Below are positions 58,166-64,000 of a DNA stretch of 64,000 bases, in pieces. Position numbers and translations under genes: made by a program. The notes beneath the pieces are model-generated. The model was given only the letters and a program-made list of their open reading frames with translations. It was not told the DNA's origin and made no database searches. Location of the stretch: assembly GCA_963700105.1 (NCBI GenBank), contig CAVOWL010000002.1, forward strand, positions 186,001 to 250,000. Reading direction: 5' to 3'. Each line of letters starts with the position of its first letter. Positions within the stretch are counted from its first letter, which is position 1. Source of the DNA: CAVUWL01 sp963700105. GTDB taxonomy: Bacteria; Actinomycetota; Thermoleophilia; Solirubrobacterales; 70-9.

Positions 58166-59305
58166 GTGCGTGAGCCTGGCCAAACGGCGATCGGTACCTG
58201 GAGCGGCGGCAGATTTCTGCGTTTTGGCGAGGCGATCGAGGAGGAACGCCTCGCCGCCCTGCTGTGCCCGGGCCCCGGGCTCGACACGGTGCTCAGCGCC
58301 GATGCCTACGGTCAAGGCGAGGCCGACCGGCTTCTCGGTCGGGCCCTCGTCGAGACTCCGCGCGAGAGCTACTGCTTGATCGGCGCGGTTGGTCATGACT
58401 TCTATCGGGGCGAGCGTGATGGCCCGCGGGGGTTCCCGCGCTTCACCGACCCGAGTCTGCGCGGCCCCGAGCAGTACGCCGGATATCTGCGGATGGCTGC
58501 CGAGCGCAGCCTAGAGCGGATTGGCGTCGGCTCCTTTGATCTGTTGCTGCTCCACAATCCCGACCGAATCGGTTACACCAGCGAGGCTGTCTGGGCGGGG
58601 ATGGAGGCGCTGCGAGAGGCGGGCCTGGCGGCGAAAATCGGGATCGCTCCGGGTCCGGCAAATGGTTTTACCCTAGACCTGATTGGCTGCCTGGAGCGCT
58701 TCGGCGAGCGAATCGATTGGGCGATGATCATCCTCAATCCATTTGAGCCCTGGCCGGGGGAGCTCTGCCTTGATGCCGCAGCCAGAAGCGATGTCCGCGT
58801 CATCACCCGCGTCGTCGATTACGGCGGTCTCTTTTGGGGGGATCTTCGGCCCGGGATGCAACTTGCTGCCGGGGATCATCGAGCCTTCCGTCCCGCCGGG
58901 TGGATCGAGGCGGGCCTGAAAAAGCTCGCCGCACTGCGCCCGATCGAAGAGCAATCCGCTCTAAATCCGATCCAACTCGCCTGTCAATGGAATCTCGCCC
59001 ACGAACAAATCGACTGTGTGGTTCCCACCCTGATCCAGGAGTCCGGGGATGAGGCCCGGCCGATCGAGGCGAAGCGAGCAGAACTAGCGGGTCTGCCGAA
59101 GGAGCAACGTCTGGGCGAGAAGGAGGTGGCGGCGATTCGGGCGATTGGTGAGAACACCGGCTGCATGGCGCTGAAGGGTGCAAGTCCGCTGCATGAGGGC
59201 GAGGAGCGCCCCGATCGTTGGGCGATCACCCCCGCCCTGTCTGAGGTCGCGAGGCGTTGGGGGATCGACCCGCTGCGCGATCTCGCGACCGCCTCGAGCA
59301 GCTGA
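58166..59305 (+). CDS. Aldo/keto reductase-family protein
   Basis: This 379-residue TIM-barrel NADP-dependent reductase family member shows VLSADAYGQGEADRLLGRAL (Asp and Tyr of the catalytic tetrad), SLERIGVGSFDLLLLHNPDR and a C-terminal VVPTLIQESGDEARPIEAK. Lys and His of the tetrad appear replaced or shifted. The substrate is unknown. GTG at 58166 is 12 bp after clpC, so it might be cotranscribed. Confidence 0.85.
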   Translation: MREPGQTAIGTWSGGRFLRFGEAIEEERLAALLCPGPGLDTVLSADAYGQGEADRLLGRALVETPRESYCLIGAVGHDFYRGERDGPRGFPRFTDPSLRGPEQYAGYLRMAAERSLERIGVGSFDLLLLHNPDRIGYTSEAVWAGMEALREAGLAAKIGIAPGPANGFTLDLIGCLERFGERIDWAMIILNPFEPWPGELCLDAAARSDVRVITRVVDYGGLFWGDLRPGMQLAAGDHRAFRPAGWIEAGLKKLAALRPIEEQSALNPIQLACQWNLAHEQIDCVVPTLIQESGDEARPIEAKRAELAGLPKEQRLGEKEVAAIRAIGENTGCMALKGASPLHEGEERPDRWAITPALSEVARRWGIDPLRDLATASSS

Positions 59306-59332
59306 GCCCTCGCCACCGCCCGCCCGCTCCCA

Positions 59333-59338
59333 TAGCCT
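59333..59338 (+). promoter_or_regulatory. Candidate -10 box (TAGCCT) for the MFS gene
   Basis: The box ends 7 nt before the ATG at 59346. Confidence 0.45.
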
Positions 59339-59345
59339 GCCAGCC

Positions 59346-60776
59346 ATGAGGCGGCATTGGTGGACCTTGATCGGCACCTGTGCCGGCCTCTTTTTGCTGA
59401 TGCTCGACTCGACCGTCGTCGCGCTGGCGCTGCCCAGCATCCGCCGCGACATTGGGGCCACCTCTGCAGGCCTGCAATGGGTGATGAACGCCTACCTGCT
59501 GGCTGTCGCCGTGTTCGTCGTAGTCGCAGGTCGGCTGGGTGACATGTTTGGCCGCAAGCGCCTCTTCCTCGCCGGGATGGTGCTTTTCGCGCTGGGATCC
59601 CTTCTCTCCGGAGCGGCGGGAAATGAGCTTGTTCTGATTCTGGGCAGGGTGATCCAGGGCATTGGAGCAGCACCGATGCTTCCGCTCTCACTGGCGATCG
59701 TATGCAACGCATTCCCGGGTGGTCAGCAGGCGCGTGCTCTGGGCATCTGGGCCGCGATCTCGGCCATCGCCCTGGCGGTCGGCCCCCTCGTCGGCGGGGC
59801 GCTGGTCGAACTGGATTGGAGGGTGATCTTTTGGATCAACCTGCCAATTGCCGCCTTGGGGATCCTGATCACTGCCCTTGCCGCCCCCGAGTCCACCGAC
59901 CCCGAGGCGGGGCGGCGACTCGACCTGAGGGGATTGGTAGCGCTCAGCGCGGGGCTCACCGCGGTTGTCCTCGCCCTAGTCCAGGCTCGCGTCTGGGGTG
60001 GGGTGTTCGCCCTTTCCCTCGGCCTCAGCGGAGCCGCCATCCTCTTCGTATTCTGGCGGATCGAGCACCGCGTCTCGGGGCCAATCGTCGATTTCTCCTT
60101 ATTTCGAAACGCTCCCTACCTTGGCGCGAGTGCCGCGGCCTTTGCCCTGGTCGGCGCCTACTGGTGCGTGATGTTCTTTCAGCCCCAGTACCTGCAGGAG
60201 GTACGTGGGCACTCGGCCGTAATCAGCGGTCTGATGATTCTCCCGATCACCTTGCCGATGGTCTTGATCTCGCCATTTTCGGGGCGCCTGATCGCCCGCT
60301 TCGGGGCGCGGGGGCTGATGAGCAGCGGAATGCTCTGTGGAGTCGGCGGTCTGGCGGTTCTCACCCAGATCGGTGCGGGCAGCTCTTACGCCTTCCTGCT
60401 CTGCGGCTACCTGGCGTTTGGAGTTGCCCTAGGGCTTGTCTACGCGCCAATGTCGACTGCGGCAATGGCCGCGATGCCGGCCGAGAAGGTGGGCGTCGCC
60501 TCTGGGGTCTTGGCGATGGACCGTGTGATGGCGGGAGCGGTGGCGCTTGCCGCCGTTGGTGCCGTATTTCACGCGCTGCAGAGCGATGGCAGCTCATTTT
60601 CTGAAGCTCTTGGTGCCTCAACCTGGGTCCCGCTCACCCTCTGTGCCGCCGGCGCGGCGCTCAGCTGGGGCTTCGTCCGCGACAGCGAGCCGGTCGGCCC
60701 GGACCCAGCGGTTGCCGGTGACCCGCCCGCGATGACACTTCACCACCATCGCCATCACCGTCGCTTTCACCTCTGA
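59346..60776 (+). CDS. MFS transporter, DHA2 (EmrB/QacA) type, with His-rich tail
   Basis: This 476-residue drug/proton antiporter has about 14 helices. The DHA2 motifs are LDSTVVALALPSIRRDIG, motif A GRLGDMFGRKRLF and motif C-like ALAVGPLVGGALVELDWR. The C-terminus ends HHHRHHRRFHL, ten or so basic residues with eight His. That could bind metal ions or just be a compositional quirk. The substrate is unknown. The ATG at 59346 has TAGCCT 7 nt upstream. Confidence 0.9.
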   Translation: MRRHWWTLIGTCAGLFLLMLDSTVVALALPSIRRDIGATSAGLQWVMNAYLLAVAVFVVVAGRLGDMFGRKRLFLAGMVLFALGSLLSGAAGNELVLILGRVIQGIGAAPMLPLSLAIVCNAFPGGQQARALGIWAAISAIALAVGPLVGGALVELDWRVIFWINLPIAALGILITALAAPESTDPEAGRRLDLRGLVALSAGLTAVVLALVQARVWGGVFALSLGLSGAAILFVFWRIEHRVSGPIVDFSLFRNAPYLGASAAAFALVGAYWCVMFFQPQYLQEVRGHSAVISGLMILPITLPMVLISPFSGRLIARFGARGLMSSGMLCGVGGLAVLTQIGAGSSYAFLLCGYLAFGVALGLVYAPMSTAAMAAMPAEKVGVASGVLAMDRVMAGAVALAAVGAVFHALQSDGSSFSEALGASTWVPLTLCAAGAALSWGFVRDSEPVGPDPAVAGDPPAMTLHHHRHHRRFHL

Positions 60777-60890
60777 ACAGCCGACATCGCTCACTTTCGG
60801 GCGTTTGAGCTTGACAAACCGCATCCCGACCTTTCCACACGGATTTCACCTGACCGCATTCCAGAGCGGCTTTTGTCATCCTAGAAGTCG

Positions 60891-62003
60891 ATGGATTCTT
60901 TGTCAGGGGATGAGCTTCACGAGTTGTCTGAAAGGCAGGATCCAAGGCTCGTCCGGGCACTGGATGTCGTCGCTCCCGGTGGCGCGTTGCGCGAGGGGAT
61001 CGACAACATCGTCCATTCGCGCACCGGGGGGTTGATCGTGGTCGGGGATCTTGAAGACGTCTCTCACCTGCTCTCGGGGGGAATCCGCCTTGACATCGAC
61101 TACAGCCCGGCGATGCTCTACCAGGTGGCGAAGATGGACGGGGCGATCGTCCTGAACGCCGAGGCGACCAACATTGCCTGGGCAAACGTCCAGCTGATGC
61201 CCGATCCTACGATTCTCTCCTCAGAGACTGGCACTCGTCACCGCACCGCCGAGCGAGTTTCCAAGCAGACCGATGCCCTGGTGATCGCGATCTCCCAACG
61301 CCGCGACGTCGTCTCTCTCTATGTCGAGGGGACCAAGTACATCCTCCAAGACATCCCCGCCGTGCTCGCTAAGGCCAACCAGGGGTTGGCAACCCTCGAT
61401 AAGTACCGCGACCGCCTCGACCAGGTATCCGCCCGCCTCACCGTGCTCGAGTTCGAGGGAGGCGGGGTCCTCTACGACGTGCTTGCCGTGTTGCAGCGGG
61501 CCGAGCTGGTCACCAGGATGGCGGTTGAGGTGGAGCGCTACATCGTCGAGCTCGGCACCGAGGGTCGCCTGATCGAGATGCAGTTAGAGGAGACGATGGT
61601 CGGTGTCGCCGCCGACAAGACGGCGCTGGTTCGCGACTATTCGGTCGAGGATTCCGAGCAGAATCTCGCCGCCGTCCAGCAGTCACTGGCCCGCATGCCC
61701 CACCAAGACGTGCTCGACTTCGGTCGGCTTGCTGAGTTGTTGGGCTATGACCGAAAGATGAACACCCTCGACTTCCCGGTCGCGCCGCGCGGTTATCGGG
61801 TGCTCGGGCGGATCCCCCGCATTCCCAAGCTTGTCGTCCAGAAGATCATCCACGAACTCGGCGGACTAGAGGAGGTCCTGGCGGCTTCTGACGCCGACCT
61901 CGAGGCCGTTGACGGAGTTGGTCCAACCCGGGCCAAGGACATCCGCGAGGGTCTGCGGAGGCTTCAGGAGGTCGACCTTGTCGACAGGTACCTACAGAGT
62001 TGA
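60891..62003 (+). CDS. disA: DNA integrity scanning protein DisA (diadenylate cyclase)
   Basis: This 370-residue protein makes c-di-AMP and scans DNA. The N-terminal cyclase domain has the DGA motif (KMDGAIVL) and RHR motif (GTRHRTAERVS). A helical middle domain and a C-terminal helix-hairpin-helix (GVGPTRAKDIREGLRRLQE) bind branched DNA. ATG at 60891. Its TGA overlaps the TTG of carD, so they are coupled. Confidence 0.96.
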   Translation: MDSLSGDELHELSERQDPRLVRALDVVAPGGALREGIDNIVHSRTGGLIVVGDLEDVSHLLSGGIRLDIDYSPAMLYQVAKMDGAIVLNAEATNIAWANVQLMPDPTILSSETGTRHRTAERVSKQTDALVIAISQRRDVVSLYVEGTKYILQDIPAVLAKANQGLATLDKYRDRLDQVSARLTVLEFEGGGVLYDVLAVLQRAELVTRMAVEVERYIVELGTEGRLIEMQLEETMVGVAADKTALVRDYSVEDSEQNLAAVQQSLARMPHQDVLDFGRLAELLGYDRKMNTLDFPVAPRGYRVLGRIPRIPKLVVQKIIHELGGLEEVLAASDADLEAVDGVGPTRAKDIREGLRRLQEVDLVDRYLQS

Positions 62004-62599
62004 CGGCGATTGGCGCCGTCGCAAACCGAAAGGAGCAAGCGATTTCCGAGCTAGATGAGGCGATCGAGGCAGGCTTTGAGGAGGACGTCGTTTACGTCTG
62101 TGACTTCGAGGAGGGCGACAAGGTCGTCTACCCCCACCACGGAGCTGGCCTCGTGCTTAAAAAAGAGTCGCGAGAGCTGATGGGTTCTGAGCGTGATTAC
62201 CTCACGATCAAGATCCTTCATAACGAACTCACCGTGATGGTTCCGTGCGAAAACGCCGGCCTGGCAGGGCTGCGTCGCGTCATCGATGAGGATGAGATCA
62301 AAAAAGTGACCGACGTCCTCACCGATGACGTTTCGGAGATGCCAAAAAACTGGAACCGGCGCTTTAAGTACAACCGCGAGAAGATCAAGACCGGCGACGT
62401 CTTTGAGCTGGCGGAGGTCGTCCGTAACCTTGCGATTCGCGAGATGGAGAAGGGTCTCTCGACCGGGGAGAAGCAGATGTACACGCGGGCGAAGAAGATC
62501 CTCGCCTCGGAGTTCATGTACGCGCTTGACAAGGACGAGGAGGGCGCCGAGGAGTACCTTGATGGCCTCTTGGAGGAGCGCTTCGCCCCCACCGCCTAG
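62000..62599 (+). CDS. carD: RNA polymerase-binding transcription factor CarD
   Basis: This 199-residue regulator stabilises the open promoter complex, chiefly at rRNA promoters. The N-terminal RNA-polymerase-interaction domain (FEEGDKVVYPHHGAGLVLKK) is followed by a helical DNA-binding part (EMPKNWNRRFKYNREKIKTG, then AIREMEKGLSTGEKQMYTRA). A 40-residue N-terminal extension precedes the domain. It starts with TTG at 62000, overlapping the disA stop, so disA and carD form one operon. Confidence 0.95.
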   Translation: MTAIGAVANRKEQAISELDEAIEAGFEEDVVYVCDFEEGDKVVYPHHGAGLVLKKESRELMGSERDYLTIKILHNELTVMVPCENAGLAGLRRVIDEDEIKKVTDVLTDDVSEMPKNWNRRFKYNREKIKTGDVFELAEVVRNLAIREMEKGLSTGEKQMYTRAKKILASEFMYALDKDEEGAEEYLDGLLEERFAPTA

Positions 62600-63332
62600 C
62601 AGCGCCGCAGGACCGATCACCGCGGTCATCGCGGCCGCCGGCTCCGGGGAGAGGCTCGGAGCCGGTGGCCCGAAGGCCTTTGTAGAGGTGGCAGGACGGC
62701 CGATGATTGAGTGGTCAATCGCTGCCTTCCGCGCTGCGGGGCCAGTCGGCGCGGTTGTGATTGCGCTTCCACCCGGAGACGATCACGGGCTGCATGGTCG
62801 AGGCCTCGTCCTTGTCAGCGGCGGTCCGACCCGAATGCAGTCAGTCAGAAACGCCCTAGCGGAGGTGCGGACTGATCTCGTCGCCGTCCATGACGCAGCA
62901 AGACCGCTGCTCAATAGCTCACTGATTTTGGAACTGCTTGCCGCCCTTCAGGCCGACCCCCAAGCCGCGGGCGTGATCGCTGCAACGCCGGTATCCGACA
63001 CGATCAAGCGGGCGAGGGCGGATGGTTTAAGCAATCGAAGTTCAGGGTCCAAGCCCGCGGATTCCGGAGCGGATCTGATCGTCGACTCGACCTTAGATCG
63101 CAACGGCCTCTGGGCCGCGCAGACGCCGCAGATGTTTCGAGCCAAAGGGCTCCGTGAAGCATTTTCGGCTGGAGTTTCGGGGGGAAACGAGCTCACCGAT
63201 GAGGCGATGCTTCTCGAGGCCAGCGGTGCTCGCGTTCTGATACATCCCTCTCCGCGCTCGAACCTCAAGGTGACGACGCCGTTTGACCTACGGGTGGCTG
63301 AGGCGCTGCTCCTCGATCGCGCCTCGGACTAG
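62562..63332 (+). CDS. ispD: 2-C-methyl-D-erythritol 4-phosphate cytidylyltransferase
   Basis: This 256-residue MEP-pathway enzyme makes CDP-ME for isoprenoids. The motifs are AVIAAAGSGERLGAGGPKAF (CTP site), VAVHDAARPLL and the C-terminal LTDEAMLLEASGARVLIHPS. The only usable start is ATG at 62562, overlapping carD by 38 bp, giving about 16 extra Pro/Ser-rich residues before the domain. The usual partner ispF does not follow. Confidence 0.94.
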   Translation: MASWRSASPPPPSSAAGPITAVIAAAGSGERLGAGGPKAFVEVAGRPMIEWSIAAFRAAGPVGAVVIALPPGDDHGLHGRGLVLVSGGPTRMQSVRNALAEVRTDLVAVHDAARPLLNSSLILELLAALQADPQAAGVIAATPVSDTIKRARADGLSNRSSGSKPADSGADLIVDSTLDRNGLWAAQTPQMFRAKGLREAFSAGVSGGNELTDEAMLLEASGARVLIHPSPRSNLKVTTPFDLRVAEALLLDRASD

Positions 63333-63333
63333 C

Positions 63334-63489
63334 TCAGTTGCGCAGCAATACCCAGATCAACATTGCGGCGAAGCAGACCTGCCCGACTCCCAAGGCTGTG
63401 CCAAGGTTGATCGCGCCGAGCAACTCGGCGATGATGGCCCCGCCAGCGAAGGCGAGCAGCAGGAGAAGTAGCTGGCGCCCATGGGGCAT
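63334..63489 (-). CDS. Small two-helix membrane protein, unknown
   Basis: This 51-residue protein has hydrophobic runs LLLLLLAFAGGAIIAELLG and ALGVGQVCFAAMLIWVLL. No family is recognised. The ATG at 63489 is chosen; GTG at 63534 would overlap the divergent gene. TAGACT (63498-63503, complement) sits 8 nt upstream. Confidence 0.55.
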   Translation of the reverse strand: MPHGRQLLLLLLAFAGGAIIAELLGAINLGTALGVGQVCFAAMLIWVLLRN

Positions 63490-63497
63490 CTGACTCC

Positions 63498-63503
63498 AGT
63501 CTA
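63498..63503 (-). promoter_or_regulatory. Candidate -10 box (TAGACT)
   Basis: The box ends 8 nt before the ATG at 63489 of the small membrane gene. Confidence 0.4.
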
Positions 63504-63520
63504 GGCGGGCCGCTAGCGTG

Positions 63521-64000
63521 ATGGCGGTGCTCACCGACTATCACCTTCATTTGCGCCCCGATGCGGAGGGCACCCCGGCGCATCGCTATTTCACCGCTGC
63601 CAACGTCGAGCGCTATCTTGCCGCGGCGGCCGCGGCGGGAGTTGATGAGATTGGTGTATCTGAGCACGTGTACCGCTTTACCGAGGCCCTGACCCTGTGG
63701 CGCCACCCATTCTGGGAAAGCAGCGCCCGCGACGACCTCGACGCCTACTGTGATTTCGTCCGCACGACTCCGCTGAGACTCGGACTGGAGTGTGACTTTA
63801 TCCCTGGGGCCGAGGATCGAACTGCCGCCCTGCTCGAGGGCCGCGACTTCGACTACGTGATCGGCTCGGTCCACTTTGTCGGCGATAGCGCGGTCGATCA
63901 CGACGGGTGGGACGTTTGGAAGGAAGGTGGGAGTCCAGACCAGATCTGGGGTCGCTATTTCGACGCGCTCGCAGGGTGCGCGAGGTCCGGTCTTTTCGAC
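63521..64000 (+). CDS. PHP-domain phosphatase, histidinol-phosphatase-like (partial)
   Basis: The 160 codons from ATG 63521 to the window edge encode the N-terminal part of a PHP hydrolase. Metal-site motifs are LTDYHLHLRPDAEG (HxH), IGVSEHVYRF and LGLECDFIPG, with FDYVIGSVHFVGD. The YcdX/HisK type hydrolyses phosphate esters, most often histidinol phosphate in Gram-positive bacteria; no his genes are visible nearby. The rest is beyond the window. Confidence 0.88.
   Translation, partial: MAVLTDYHLHLRPDAEGTPAHRYFTAANVERYLAAAAAAGVDEIGVSEHVYRFTEALTLWRHPFWESSARDDLDAYCDFVRTTPLRLGLECDFIPGAEDRTAALLEGRDFDYVIGSVHFVGDSAVDHDGWDVWKEGGSPDQIWGRYFDALAGCARSGLFD

Noticed and set aside
1..64000. CRISPR arrays, tRNA or rRNA genes, insertion sequences
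   Set aside because: No regularly spaced repeats, cloverleaf-like intergenic sequence or transposase motif were seen on reading the gaps.

Overview
The window reads as one contiguous piece of a GC-rich actinobacterial chromosome, most likely from Thermoleophilia (Solirubrobacterales or a relative). This placement is an inference. It rests on very high GC with frequent GTG and TTG starts, on ClpC, DisA and CarD together, on a Rv1264-type adenylyl cyclase, on an F420/PPOX-type small oxidoreductase, on LppX-like lipoproteins and on the tilS-hpt-ftsH-folP-folB-folK order. No tRNA, rRNA, CRISPR array, insertion sequence or prophage is visible.

Layout. 1-2.4 kb: an NMT1/SsuA-type ABC importer (- strand) divergent from a cysteine-free Rrf2 regulator. 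2.9-5.2 kb: a frameshifted Stf0 sulfotransferase divergent from a sulfatase, with an inverted repeat between them. 5.2-7.5 kb: a VWA/MoxR pair. 7.5-10.1 kb: a small membrane protein, a lipoprotein and a Ca2+/cation exchanger. 10.1-11.5 kb: an operon of two uncharacterised proteins and peroxiredoxin bcp, followed by the broken tail of a second bcp. 11.6-16.4 kb: acyl-CoA dehydrogenase, a gene-poor patch, typA, a cold-shock gene and a decayed corA. 16.4-23 kb: two secreted serine proteases of different families, and recD2. 23-29.6 kb: a cupin/TetR/SnoaL cluster with a perfect palindrome, PPOX, PEP-mutase-like protein, a YdeI-like protein, rlmN and a P450. 29.6-36.3 kb: type III glutamine synthetase, a dehydrogenase-hydratase fusion for beta-oxidation and an ammonium transporter. 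36.3-43.4 kb: LysR/USP, a HAD phosphatase, and a 910-residue lytic transglycosylase with two degenerate LytM-like regions. 43.4-64 kb: mostly housekeeping genes (PNP, a MerR-cyclase fusion, tilS, hpt, ftsH, folPBK, coaX, dus, greA, lysS, clpC, disA, carD, ispD) with a GST-like gene, an aldo/keto reductase, an MFS exporter and a partial PHP phosphatase.

The genome is compact. Convergent neighbours are usually 5-45 bp apart, and four pairs share the tetranucleotide CTAG as both stop codons. At about seventeen genes a TANNNT-type -10 box lies only 6-10 nt before the start codon, which suggests that leaderless transcription is common here. Decay is visible at three or four places: the sulfotransferase frameshift, the corA remnant, the second bcp tail and probably a remnant next to typA. 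The most unusual items are the divergent sulfation/desulfation pair, the MerR-cyclase fusion, the double-LytM transglycosylase and the leaderless-promoter pattern. No clearly new multi-gene defence or biosynthetic system was found.
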